From Helicobacter cinaedi CCUG 18818 = ATCC BAA-847 (GTDB taxonomy: Bacteria; Campylobacterota; Campylobacteria; Campylobacterales; Helicobacteraceae), in assembly GCF_000155475.1 (NCBI RefSeq), contig NZ_DS990392.1:365053-429052 (forward strand): a stretch of 64,000 nt of DNA. The letters run 5' to 3'. The first letter of the stretch is position 1. Every line of letters begins with the position of its first letter. Of the stretch, positions 45,393 through 54,465 are shown in pieces. The position numbers and the translations under genes were made by a program. The notes beneath the pieces are model-generated. The model was given only the letters and a program-made list of their open reading frames with translations. It had not been told where the DNA came from and ran no database searches.

Positions 45393-46304
45393 ATGGAGAT
45401 CGTGCTTTTACTCATTGCAGGAGTTGTGATATATTTTCTTTATAACACTTTGCAGGATTATCTCAAAAACTCATTACACCAAAATCCACAAAATACATCA
45501 TTTGGCTTTGGTAATGCGGATAATACACCGATAAATTTTGATAATCCTTATCAGGTGGAGGATACTTGGGAGAGTAAAATCAAATCAAACGAGTTTTCAA
45601 TCCTTGCGGCGATTATCGCACGAGTGGTGTGGAGTGATGATAAAATCTGTCCTTTGGAGAAACAGCTTTTAGATGAGATACTAAGCGATATGGCAGCTGA
45701 ATCTAAGAATCCTAAGCTTAGCAAGGAAGAGCTAGAAGAGATTGTTGAAAAAGAAAAAACACCAAGTGTTGAGCTTGATGAATTGTGTGAAAACTATGTG
45801 GCTTTGACAAAGGGCGAGTATAAGAAGCGGTTGAAGGTGGTGGAGTTTTTATTCGCTCTTGCGTATGCTGATGGGAAGCTTGAAGATTCTGAACAGGAGC
45901 AGATTATTGATATTGCAGCGTATTTTGAGATAGTTAATGATGATTTTAATAGCATATACAACGCATTTGAAAAAGAGTATGCCGATGAGATTGAAATGGA
46001 TACACAACAGGCTAGGGCTATTTTTGATATCACAGATACAAACAAGCTAGATAAAGCGAGTTTAAATGAAAAGTATCACGCACTTATCAAGCAAACAAAG
46101 CAAAATATTTTTGATAACAAAAATATTAATAAAAGCTTTCAAGACACTTCTTTGACGCGTCTTAAGGAGATTGATAAGGCTTATTTGATTTTGCTAGATT
46201 TAGCAGAATCTCAAGGGCAAGATGTCGGCAAACAGGAAGAGGGAAATGAGAGCGAGGGGCAAGATATAAAGCAGGATCAATCACGCAAGGGTTGGGATTT
46301 TTAG
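45393..46304 (+). CDS. Membrane-anchored TerB / DjlA-like protein with degenerate J-domain
   Basis: The 303-residue protein has one N-terminal membrane helix (about residues 2-18), a TerB-like helical domain (residues about 65-200; FALAYADGKLEDSEQEQIIDIA) and a C-terminal segment like a J-domain (LNEKYHALIKQ..., LKEIDKAYLILLDL). This is the order of DjlA co-chaperones, but the HPD tripeptide needed to stimulate DnaK is absent. It may be a membrane scaffold rather than an active co-chaperone. Confidence 0.75.
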   Translation: MEIVLLLIAGVVIYFLYNTLQDYLKNSLHQNPQNTSFGFGNADNTPINFDNPYQVEDTWESKIKSNEFSILAAIIARVVWSDDKICPLEKQLLDEILSDMAAESKNPKLSKEELEEIVEKEKTPSVELDELCENYVALTKGEYKKRLKVVEFLFALAYADGKLEDSEQEQIIDIAAYFEIVNDDFNSIYNAFEKEYADEIEMDTQQARAIFDITDTNKLDKASLNEKYHALIKQTKQNIFDNKNINKSFQDTSLTRLKEIDKAYLILLDLAESQGQDVGKQEEGNESEGQDIKQDQSRKGWDF

Positions 46305-46364
46305 GAATGTTATTTGCTTAGGTTCTATTTATATTAGATTTGATTATGTAGCGGGAGATTACAG

Positions 46365-46847
46365 GTGGATATTACAAAAGCTAGTCACGGTGGTGTGCAA
46401 GGACTACTAGCTAATATTTATAATGTTGCTAATCAACCTCAAGATGCTAACAAAACACGAGAGAGTGAGCAGGATATTAATGGTGTTGATAGTCTCCATA
46501 ATAGAGATAAGGCTACGCATTCCCTGCAATATATAGATATTACCAAAAGAATTGAGGATAAATTTTCCCCATCACAAGAGCTAAAAAAGGCTAAAGAAAT
46601 CGGTGGTGAGCTCAAAGATAAGACTTCTTTTGAGAATCTTGCAAAGACACTTAAACAAGAGGGTTTGATCAATAGTAATGAAAAAGTGGCAATGGATTAT
46701 CTTAAAAACAATTCTTCAAAACTAAGCTTTGATGAATTTGAAAAAATCGCCGCAAATGACAATCACAGCAAAGAGATGAAAGGGCTTATAGATTCTGTTG
46801 TGAATAAGATGAGATTTGTTGATAGTGTTAATGGTGGGATTTTTTAA
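46365..46847 (+). CDS. Soluble helical protein of unknown function
   Basis: The 160-residue protein starts at GTG 46365, seven bases after GGGAG. It has no signal peptide or membrane helix; the N-terminal 60 residues are polar and probably disordered, the rest helical. No domain recognised. It ends before the convergent lipoprotein operon. Confidence 0.65.
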   Translation: MDITKASHGGVQGLLANIYNVANQPQDANKTRESEQDINGVDSLHNRDKATHSLQYIDITKRIEDKFSPSQELKKAKEIGGELKDKTSFENLAKTLKQEGLINSNEKVAMDYLKNNSSKLSFDEFEKIAANDNHSKEMKGLIDSVVNKMRFVDSVNGGIF

Positions 46848-47128
46848 GTTTTAGAATTTTAACGGATTTAGGCTTTTTATTTTCTAAATAGTGCGATAAG
46901 CGTTGTTTGGAAATCTTCTTTATATTTAAACCAAAAAATCACAAAGTTACTTCAGTATAAGTAGTGCAGGGTGGGATTTAGAGTATTTGTGTTTTGTATG
47001 GAATTTGTAAGGATAAGTCTCTGTAATGAGTGTTAGCAAATCTAAAATCTTTAGAGCAATGCCATAGTCAAAAAGAAGTAAGTTTGGCTCCCCACAAGGA
47101 GAAGCCATTTCAAAATACCTAGAGAGTT
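46848..47128. other. Intergenic region with lipoprotein-operon hairpin
   Basis: This 281-base gap is between convergent genes. It contains an imperfect hairpin (47086-47106) and otherwise AT-rich sequence. A 65-codon open frame on the minus strand overlaps the hairpin and is not credible. Confidence 0.5.
47071..47106 (-). terminator. Possible terminator of the lipoprotein operon
   Basis: On the minus strand GGCT(T)CTCC pairs imperfectly with GGGGAGCC around TTGT, and TTCTTTTTG follows after about 9 bases. Weak but well placed, 23 bases after the last gene. Confidence 0.35.
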
Positions 47129-48037
47129 TTATCCCTCTACCCACTCTTGGAGTTTTTTGTAGAGCTGAACACCTATGCGTTTAGCAGTAAAGCCAAGAGA
47201 ATTATCAATATTGTTGCCTTGATGTGTGTTACTCACACTTGTTGCAAATACAGCATTTTTGCGACAATCATAAATAGTCATAATCGCATCAGCTTTAATC
47301 GTATTTCCATTAATAAGATTCATCTTAAGCTTGACTTGAATCACACTTTCCGCTTCTAAGTCAAAGTTGTAGAATTCTCCCAACTCCTTTTCAAGCTCTG
47401 CTGCCACAATATCCCCAGCTGCACCCTGAATCTGAAGTCTTGTAGTAGGCAAGGGTGAGTTTTTTGAAAGCGTATCTTCAAGTGCTGAAAGATCCCTTGT
47501 ATTCACACCAAGCGAGTGCAAAAGCATTCCATAAAGACTAAGTTTATCTAATGCATACGCTAGACGCATTTTGTCTTTGATTGAAATGCTACTGCATTGC
47601 GACATTCTATTAAAGTTTAAAGCACCATACTCTTTGTTAAATGAGTTTTGAAACTGCTTAATGAGTGAAGCTTTTGGAATCTGAGCTTGGACAAAATATT
47701 GATTGTCCTTAAACTCATCTTTGACATAGCTCACATCACTTAGCTCAATCCCAGCCGTATCAAGCTTGACTTCATTACTCGCACTATGTGTGATATGGGA
47801 ATCTTGCCTTTGTGTGTGTGATTTAAACTGCGAACTCACCTGCACACTTAGCTGATTGCTTATATCACTTAATGCTCTTGCTTTGGCGACATCAAGCGTT
47901 TTGGCACTACCAAAGCCAATCATAAAAGCTTCACTTTGTGCGTTTTTACCAAACCAAGTAGGTTGCTTAGGCGAATCGCCACCGCAACCAGCCAACCAAA
48001 AAACAGCCCCTATCGCTAAGATACCTATTAACCGCAT
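47129..48037 (-). CDS. LPP20-family lipoprotein, last gene of the operon
   Basis: The 302-residue protein has a lipoprotein signal with Cys18 (FWLAGCGG). The LPP20 domain follows (PTWFGKN..., IGFGSAKTLDVAKARALSDI), then about 130 further residues with no domain I recognise. By family it is anchored in the outer membrane facing the periplasm. It lies 13 bases after the shorter LPP20 gene. Confidence 0.82.
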   Translation of the reverse strand: MRLIGILAIGAVFWLAGCGGDSPKQPTWFGKNAQSEAFMIGFGSAKTLDVAKARALSDISNQLSVQVSSQFKSHTQRQDSHITHSASNEVKLDTAGIELSDVSYVKDEFKDNQYFVQAQIPKASLIKQFQNSFNKEYGALNFNRMSQCSSISIKDKMRLAYALDKLSLYGMLLHSLGVNTRDLSALEDTLSKNSPLPTTRLQIQGAAGDIVAAELEKELGEFYNFDLEAESVIQVKLKMNLINGNTIKADAIMTIYDCRKNAVFATSVSNTHQGNNIDNSLGFTAKRIGVQLYKKLQEWVEG

Positions 48038-48050
48038 TCTCTACCAATCT

Positions 48051-48638
48051 TTATTCAGCACTAGAGCTTAAATCAAGGTTTTCCAGCATTTCTCGCTTCA
48101 TATCATTGGGGATAAGCCTGTTTTGAGCAATTTGCTTTTTTACACTTGCTTCAAGTTTTGCTTTGTTACCTTCATCAAGCTTTGCAAGAACAAAAATGCG
48201 TGAGCCATCATCAGTTATCCAAGTGTCAGTTTGCTTTGTCCCACTAAGAATCGTATCTGTGCTTTGTTTTGTAATTTCCTCTGTGATAGACTGCATACTC
48301 GCATCGCCCATATCACTTTTAGTTTTGCTTTTAGCATTTAAAAGTGAGCCTTTAACACTTACTGAAACTTGTCGTGCGATTTCATCTCTAGCTAAAGCAA
48401 GGGCTTCATTGCGCGCAAAGCCTAAATCTCCACCTACAATTTCCGCATCTCCAATAGCACTCATATCGCCTTGTCCAGCATTAAGCACCCAATTTGGCGC
48501 ACCTTTAAGATTGAGAGCCTTAAGTGCTTTTTTATCTATGCTTTTACCGCCAACCCCAAGTGAATCATCGCCACCACAGCCAATGAGTAATAATGCCGCT
48601 ACAACACTTCCTGCTAACAATTTTGCCTTTGTATTCAT
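48051..48638 (-). CDS. LPP20-like lipoprotein
   Basis: The 195-residue lipoprotein has lipid Cys21 (ALLLIGCGG) and the LPP20 domain (GAPNWVLNAGQGDMSAIGDA, then ALALARDEIARQVSVSVKGS). It is similar in size and position to the Lpp20 antigen of H. pylori, but similarity is modest, so I do not give the name. Member of the four-lipoprotein operon; translation signals include a GGAGATAAA site. Confidence 0.85.
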   Translation of the reverse strand: MNTKAKLLAGSVVAALLLIGCGGDDSLGVGGKSIDKKALKALNLKGAPNWVLNAGQGDMSAIGDAEIVGGDLGFARNEALALARDEIARQVSVSVKGSLLNAKSKTKSDMGDASMQSITEEITKQSTDTILSGTKQTDTWITDDGSRIFVLAKLDEGNKAKLEASVKKQIAQNRLIPNDMKREMLENLDLSSSAE

Positions 48639-48668
48639 TTTATCTCCTTTGTTTTTAGTTTTAGAATC

Positions 48669-49277
48669 TTACCAAGTTACCGATGAGTTTGAGCCAAGCT
48701 TGATGATATTGACTTCATCGTCCCAGACAACAGTTCCATCTTTAAGATTGGTCAGTGTAAGTAAGAAAAAGTAATCTGTGCGTTGCTTTGAGCCAACTTT
48801 TGTGTTCTTTTGCACGATTTTCCCAGAGAGTGAAAGCTCGGCAGATTTTAGATTGCCTTTTTCTATGGTTGTGCGTTGATCAAACTCATCATTATCACGC
48901 GCACTTCTTGCCATATCAATGCCTTTTTCAGTCTTTGCCCCTTGAGCCAGAGTAAGCACAAACTTACCACTATTTCTCATATCGCGTGTAATCTTACGAC
49001 TAAGCTGGTCGGTATCAATCGTCTGCATAGTGTCATTAATTACACCAGAAATCATAACGACTCTTTTCTTCCCACCTTGTGAGATTTCACGCACTTGAGC
49101 ACTGCTTAGAAGCGATTGCACACTATCACTTGCTGCTTTTTCAATATCGTGATAGTCTAAGCCCATACTCGCATACGCCTTAGAATTTGACGCATCTACA
49201 TATTCAGGTCCGCCACCGCACCCAGCTATGAGAAGTGTGCTTAAAGCCACTCCACACGCTACTAACTTCTTATTCAT
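48669..49277 (-). CDS. LpoB-like penicillin-binding-protein activator lipoprotein
   Basis: The 202-residue lipoprotein has Cys20 (LLIAGCGGG) and the LpoB-type domain: VVMISGVINDTMQTIDTDQL, IVQKNTKVGSKQRTDYFF and LTLTNLKDGTVVWDDEV. E. coli LpoB spans from the outer membrane to activate PBP1b. In this organism the partner synthase is not known. It overlaps the COG3014-type gene by eight bases. Confidence 0.85.
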   Translation of the reverse strand: MNKKLVACGVALSTLLIAGCGGGPEYVDASNSKAYASMGLDYHDIEKAASDSVQSLLSSAQVREISQGGKKRVVMISGVINDTMQTIDTDQLSRKITRDMRNSGKFVLTLAQGAKTEKGIDMARSARDNDEFDQRTTIEKGNLKSAELSLSGKIVQKNTKVGSKQRTDYFFLLTLTNLKDGTVVWDDEVNIIKLGSNSSVTW

Positions 49278-50712
49278 TGATTCCTCCTTTTAGAATTTGA
49301 TAAGTTGGATTTTTACCTTTTGAACGCAGATAAAGAATGTTATCATTTTTATCGCACAAAACAATAACATTGCTTACTTTTTTCTCGCTTTCTGTATCTT
49401 TTTTGCAAGAAAAACTTACTTCATACAATGTGTTGCCATCGGCTTGAAGTGCAAAATCTAACGCATTATTTGGCACTTGCAGAGCTAAAACTCGCTTTGG
49501 CAGAGCTGTTGTGATACGCACATCAGCATTATTTGTAGCTGCAGAATAAGCCGCTCCAACAAGCGAGCCTACAATCGCTCCAGTCGCACCAAACTGATCG
49601 CCACCCACATTATTTAAAGTCGCTTGAGTTGTTGCCTTTAAGATGGCAGAGCTTATAGCACGAGTAAGGATAAAAGGGAGTTTTTCACTAAACTCATTTG
49701 CAATAACACCATCGGTATCACTTACTTCAAAAGCCTTGTATTCTCTCTTGTTCTTATGACTCACTGCTTGGTATAAACTTGCACTTGGGATACCCTCTTT
49801 CAGTTGTGGGATTGACACGCCCACGTGCAAGACACTTTCACTTACAAGATATGCAGGTAAGTCAATGGACAGCTCTTCAAGTGAAGCACTTTTGCCATCT
49901 TCTATGATAAACCAAGTGTATTTTGTTTTATCACCCCTTTTGCGTTTATTCATCACTTCTAAATCCTGATTGATTACATAAGCGTGTGTGATTCCATAGG
50001 CTTCTTTGTATAAATCAGTCGCTTTTGAGTAGTCAGCCTCACTCATAAAAAACAACGCAGACACATAACTCACAGCAGGATTAATAAAGCCTTCATAGAT
50101 ATTAAAGTTTTTAAGGTTGCTATATTGAGATTCTAAAATGGAAGCTGTGCTTTCCTTGGTATGTCCAGCATTAATATTTTTAATATCCTCATTTGAAGCA
50201 ATTTCCTTCTTGCTTTCTTCCATTGCTTTATTAATATCTTTTCTAAAATACTCCTTTGCCCTGCGTTGCCTGTCATTTGCTCTATTAAACTCTACACGAG
50301 CCAAAGCGTAATCTCCTAGCTCCATAGCATTTAACGCTTTGTAGTAGTTAAATAAAACGCCCTCATAGATATTGCCACGATAGGTTTTGACATTTTCATT
50401 CACAAGCACAGCACCCACATTGCCAAATAAGCCACCCATCAAGCCTTCAGATTCATATTTGCTAAACAATCCCTCTCCTTGTTCTAGCAAAGTTGCAACA
50501 TCTTCTTGTGATGAGCCAAAGCCACTGACACCCGCTTGCAGATTCCATAAGACATCTCCAGAATCTCCTGCTTGTGATTTTGCGTATTCATAAGCCTTTG
50601 TATCCTCTCCACCATAATAGTGTTCGTTGAAAGTTTGCAAAGCCCCTTGATGAGAACACGCAGTCATTAAAATCAGCCATAATGGCACTAAAACTGAATA
50701 AACATACCTCAT
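49270..50712 (-). CDS. COG3014-type lipoprotein, first gene of the lipoprotein operon
   Basis: The 480-residue lipoprotein has Cys19 (LILMTACSHQ). Its N-terminal half is helical and TPR-like (ALNAMELGDYALARVEFNRA; ADYSKATDLYKEA), and a Gly/Ala-rich hydrophobic segment near residue 380 may touch the membrane. COG3014, LpoB and LPP20 lipoproteins occur together in other Gram-negatives as well, pointing to one envelope complex. The ATG follows AAAAGGAGTGTA. Confidence 0.82.
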   Translation of the reverse strand: MRYVYSVLVPLWLILMTACSHQGALQTFNEHYYGGEDTKAYEYAKSQAGDSGDVLWNLQAGVSGFGSSQEDVATLLEQGEGLFSKYESEGLMGGLFGNVGAVLVNENVKTYRGNIYEGVLFNYYKALNAMELGDYALARVEFNRANDRQRRAKEYFRKDINKAMEESKKEIASNEDIKNINAGHTKESTASILESQYSNLKNFNIYEGFINPAVSYVSALFFMSEADYSKATDLYKEAYGITHAYVINQDLEVMNKRKRGDKTKYTWFIIEDGKSASLEELSIDLPAYLVSESVLHVGVSIPQLKEGIPSASLYQAVSHKNKREYKAFEVSDTDGVIANEFSEKLPFILTRAISSAILKATTQATLNNVGGDQFGATGAIVGSLVGAAYSAATNNADVRITTALPKRVLALQVPNNALDFALQADGNTLYEVSFSCKKDTESEKKVSNVIVLCDKNDNILYLRSKGKNPTYQILKGGINE

Positions 50713-50749
50713 TACACTCCTTTTATAGTAAAATTTTGAGAGGATGCAT

Positions 50750-50755
50750 ATTGTA
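50750..50755 (-). promoter_or_regulatory. -10 element of the lipoprotein operon, with a T8 run next to it
   Basis: On the minus strand AAATACAATATGC lies about 38 nt before the ATG. Eight A in a row (minus strand, 50767-50760) lie 5 nt upstream, in the spacer towards the -35, where length changes could alter expression. Confidence 0.5.
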
Positions 50756-50845
50756 TTTCTTTTTTTTAAACTTCACTTAAAATTCACATTTTTTCAATAG
50801 TATGCCAAGAGTATGCCAAGCTTTATTTTTTTATTAAGGATTCTA

Positions 50846-52375
50846 GTGGATAAAACAACGCTTTTTAAGGTTTTTTATAAAATCTTGCTTGTTTGTATTT
50901 TTGCAGGGTGTAGCACCAAGATTCCAAGCCTTGAAGAGACTGCTACGCAAACGCATATCCCACAGCAATTTCGCAACGCCCCTTCACTCATTAAAGATTC
51001 ACAAGATTCCAAAACGCAACAGAATCTACAATCTCCCCAAAATCACACAGATGATGAGCCTTTTAGCCTAAGACAATTTATAGCCCTTATTGATGACAAG
51101 ACACTTCATTCCCTGCTTTATATAGCACTAGAAAACAACACCAATGTGCTGACAATGGCATCTCGTATCAAACAAGCCAAATCGCAAGTAAAAATCAACA
51201 CCGCAAGTATGCTGCCTACAATTAATGGATCTATCAACTCAAGCTATATTGATAGACGCACCCTTTCGCAAAGCACGATGATTCGCCCGGGAGCAAACTC
51301 TGTAAATGCGAGTGTGGGTATGAGCTGGGAGATTGACTTATTTGGTAAGCTTAATGCCCTGCGACAATCAAGTAAAAAAGACTATGCTACCGCTCAAAGT
51401 AACCTTGCCTACGCACAAATCTCACTCATTGCTGAAGTGGCAAGTCTCTACTTCACATTGCGTGAAAATGCCAATGCCTTGCTTTTAGCCAAAAACACAC
51501 TTGAAAATCTTCAACATATAGAATCTATTAATGCAGAAAAACTGCAAGTTGGGCTTATTGACATTGCGACACATCAAAGCTTTGTAGCAAATACCACGAC
51601 ACAAAAAAACAATTATGAGAGCTTACTTTACACCTTTGAACAAAATAAAAACGCCCTGCTTGTGCTATTAAACATCGAATCTGGTGAACTACATAAACAT
51701 ATAGATTTTATGGAATCTACTTATAGCTTTCCGCAAATTACGACTTTTTACATAGATAAAATGCCAAGTGAGATTCTGCTATCCCGCCCCGATATTGAAT
51801 CTAGCCTATACGCCCTACATTCTCAACTTTACAAGCAAACTAATGCAAAAGCTGCAAGGTTGCCTAGCATTTCTCTAAGTGGTTCTGTGGGCGAGATTCT
51901 ATATAGTAGTGCAGGGGCAGGCTCGCTTGTGTTTCAAATCGCAAATTCCATTACCGCCCCGCTTCTTAATCGCACATCTTTAAAGCAAAACTACCTTATT
52001 CAAAAGGAGCTAAGTAAAGAGGCGTATTACACCTTGCAAAATAATATTAACACCGCTTTGGGCGAAATTGAAAATGCCTTATTTGATATAGAATCTAAAA
52101 AACGACAAACTCAAAATACGCAAAATGCCTATGAAGTAGCAATAAAAGCCCATGAAAGCAATAGGGCTAAAAATACGCGTGGATTGCTTGATACAAATGA
52201 TTTTTTAACGCAGGAAAACACCTATCTTTCTTCGCAAACACAGCTTTTTACCGTAAAGACAAATGAGATTCTCTCACTTATCACGCTTTTTAAAGCATTA
52301 GGCGGGAATCTTGCACTAGATACTTCAGCTCAACTCAATACTCAAACCGACACTTTACCAAAAGGGGAAAAATAA
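50846..52375 (+). CDS. TolC/NodT-like outer-membrane efflux lipoprotein
   Basis: About 509 residues from GTG 50846, which has AAGGA five bases ahead and gives a clean lipoprotein signal with Cys22 (VCIFAGCS); the ATG at 50813 would add a hydrophobic leader without a ribosome site. The two outer-membrane efflux protein repeats are visible (SVGMSWEIDLFGKLNALR, LLSRPDIESSLYALHSQL). It is the outer-membrane channel of the pump encoded with it. Confidence 0.88.
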   Translation: MDKTTLFKVFYKILLVCIFAGCSTKIPSLEETATQTHIPQQFRNAPSLIKDSQDSKTQQNLQSPQNHTDDEPFSLRQFIALIDDKTLHSLLYIALENNTNVLTMASRIKQAKSQVKINTASMLPTINGSINSSYIDRRTLSQSTMIRPGANSVNASVGMSWEIDLFGKLNALRQSSKKDYATAQSNLAYAQISLIAEVASLYFTLRENANALLLAKNTLENLQHIESINAEKLQVGLIDIATHQSFVANTTTQKNNYESLLYTFEQNKNALLVLLNIESGELHKHIDFMESTYSFPQITTFYIDKMPSEILLSRPDIESSLYALHSQLYKQTNAKAARLPSISLSGSVGEILYSSAGAGSLVFQIANSITAPLLNRTSLKQNYLIQKELSKEAYYTLQNNINTALGEIENALFDIESKKRQTQNTQNAYEVAIKAHESNRAKNTRGLLDTNDFLTQENTYLSSQTQLFTVKTNEILSLITLFKALGGNLALDTSAQLNTQTDTLPKGEK

Positions 52376-53676
52376 TGAATCTCTACCAAACATTAAAACC
52401 AAAAAAAATAAGAAAAAAGCTTACTCCATTAGCGTGGGGCATTATCATCGTTGTTTTAGTGGCTATCATTATAAGCTCTTGGCTTGTATGGTGGCTATTT
52501 GAAGAAAAAATTAGCTTTGAAACCACACACGCAACAAGGGGCAATATACATTCAAGCATTTCGGCTTCTGGCTCACTTTCCCCTGTGAATGAAGTGGAAA
52601 TCGGCAGTGTTATATCCGGGCTTGTGCTTGAAGTGCTAGTAGAAGAAAATGATGAAGTCAAAAAGGGGCAGATTCTAGCGCGTATCAATCCTGATAGTAT
52701 CAATCAGCAGATTGCTAAATACACCGCACAGCTTAATTCCGCCAAAGCCCAGCTCAAAGCAAGTGAGCAAACTTTAAAGGATAAAAAGTGGAATTATGAT
52801 AGATTACAAGAGCTATATAATGCGACTAATGGAGCTTCACCTTCACTTTTAGAGCTACAAAATGCTAAGACAAACTATACAAGTGCAGGGGCTGATGTGG
52901 ATATTAAACGCGCTTCCATTGTGGAGATTCAAACAAGTATTGAAAGTGCTAAAATTGATTTAAAAAATTCTATCATCATATCCCCCGTTGATGGTATTGT
53001 GCTTTCTCGCAATGTGGAAGTAGGGCAGAGTGTGGCGGCGAGTTTTCAAGCACCGACATTATTTAAGGTGGCTGAAAATTTAGAAGAAATGCAGCTGTAT
53101 GCGAGTATTTCAGAAGCAGATATTGGCAAGGTTAAAGAGGGGCAGGAAGTTACTTTTAGTGTTGATGCTTATCCAGATAGAATCTTTCACGCAAAGGTTA
53201 ATCGTGTGAATTTTGGTTCAGGTGATGGCAGCACAATAAGTTCAAGCTCTAGCAGTTCTAGTGCTTCTAGCTCTAATATTGTCATCTATCGTGCTAAAAT
53301 TGAAGTAGATAACAAATCCTTGCTTTTACGCCCCGATATGAGTGCCACAGCTGATATTATCACCGCAAAGGCAGAAAATGCCCTGCTTGTGCCAAGCTCG
53401 GCTTTGTATTTTGACTTAAACAAATCCTTGCAAAAAGTGGGGGGTAAAAAAACTAGCTCATCTCTTGGGAATATGTTTGCCCCGCCACCTCGCCCCAAAG
53501 CACAGATTCATAGCAAACAAAAATCTCATACAAAAACGGGGACTCTGTGGATTCTAAACAATGGCAAGGCAGAATCTGTGAGCGTGGAGCTAGGCATTAG
53601 CAATGGGAATTTTACGCAGATTCTAAGTGGAATTGATGAAACAACGCCCATCATTACAAATATAAAGATGAAGTAA
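52375..53676 (+). CDS. MacA-like periplasmic adaptor (HlyD/RND family)
   Basis: The 433-residue protein has one N-terminal membrane helix (about residues 20-40), a biotinyl-lipoyl domain (GSVISGLVLEVLVEENDEVKKGQILARI), a coiled-coil hairpin of about 90 residues and the beta-barrel domain. A serine-rich run near residue 285-300 is unusual. Its ATG overlaps the stop of the channel gene (TAATG). It joins the MacB-like transporter to the outer-membrane channel. Confidence 0.9.
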   Translation: MNLYQTLKPKKIRKKLTPLAWGIIIVVLVAIIISSWLVWWLFEEKISFETTHATRGNIHSSISASGSLSPVNEVEIGSVISGLVLEVLVEENDEVKKGQILARINPDSINQQIAKYTAQLNSAKAQLKASEQTLKDKKWNYDRLQELYNATNGASPSLLELQNAKTNYTSAGADVDIKRASIVEIQTSIESAKIDLKNSIIISPVDGIVLSRNVEVGQSVAASFQAPTLFKVAENLEEMQLYASISEADIGKVKEGQEVTFSVDAYPDRIFHAKVNRVNFGSGDGSTISSSSSSSSASSSNIVIYRAKIEVDNKSLLLRPDMSATADIITAKAENALLVPSSALYFDLNKSLQKVGGKKTSSSLGNMFAPPPRPKAQIHSKQKSHTKTGTLWILNNGKAESVSVELGISNGNFTQILSGIDETTPIITNIKMK

Positions 53677-53685
53677 GGCAGAGAT

Positions 53686-54465
53686 ATGGAATCTCGTAAT
53701 TTTATTGTCCTAAAAAATATTCATAAGACTTATGGCAAGGGAGAGAGTGCGTTTGAAGCATTAAAGGGCGTGAGTTTGCAGATAGATAAGGGGGAGTTTG
53801 TCGCCCTTATGGGTCCTAGTGGATCGGGTAAATCAAGCCTTGCCAATATTCTAGGCACACTTGATGTGGGGAGTAGTGGAGAATATCACTTTGGGGATAT
53901 AGATGTGTTTAGCTTATCTCACAATGAACGCGCCTTGCTCCGCCGCAATTATATAGGCTTTATTTTTCAAGGATTTAATCTCCTGCCCCGCACAACGGCA
54001 CTTGAAAATGTGGAGCTACCCTTGATGTATCGTGGGGTGAAAAAGGCAGTGCGTGAAGAGATAGCCTTGAAAGCGCTTGATAAAGTAGGGCTTAGAGAAT
54101 GGGCAGAGCATACAAGTGCCAAGCTAAGTGGCGGACAGCAGCAAAGAGTGGCTATCGCTAGGGCGATCGCACAGGAACCACTTTTTTTACTTGCCGATGA
54201 ACCAACGGGGAATCTTGATACCAAAAGAAGTGTGGAGATAATGGAGATTCTAAAGAGCTTAAATCAAAGTTTAGGTATTACGATTCTTATGGTAACGCAC
54301 GAGCCGGATATGGCGAGATATGCCAAGAGAGAATTGCATTTTTTAGATGGTAAGTTGGTGGCTGATTCACAAAGCGATACTTTAAACGCTCAAAAGGCTG
54401 AATCTTTAAGGGCGGATTCTATAACTACTGATACTTTAGAGATGGATTCTAAGGGGGATTTATGA
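53686..54465 (+). CDS. MacB-like ABC transporter ATPase
   Basis: The 259-residue LolD/MacB-type ATPase has Walker A GPSGSGKSS, signature LSGGQQQRV, Walker B LFLLADEPT and switch VTHEP. It is a separate protein, while E. coli MacB fuses ATPase and membrane domain. The last about 30 residues (after about 230) are a Ser/Asp-rich tail. It overlaps the permease gene by four bases. Confidence 0.9.
   Translation: MESRNFIVLKNIHKTYGKGESAFEALKGVSLQIDKGEFVALMGPSGSGKSSLANILGTLDVGSSGEYHFGDIDVFSLSHNERALLRRNYIGFIFQGFNLLPRTTALENVELPLMYRGVKKAVREEIALKALDKVGLREWAEHTSAKLSGGQQQRVAIARAIAQEPLFLLADEPTGNLDTKRSVEIMEILKSLNQSLGITILMVTHEPDMARYAKRELHFLDGKLVADSQSDTLNAQKAESLRADSITTDTLEMDSKGDL

Noticed and set aside
46947-47144. 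A 65-codon open frame on the minus strand after the lipoprotein operon
   Set aside because: It overlaps the last lipoprotein gene and the terminator-like hairpin, has no ribosome site and shows no protein-like composition.
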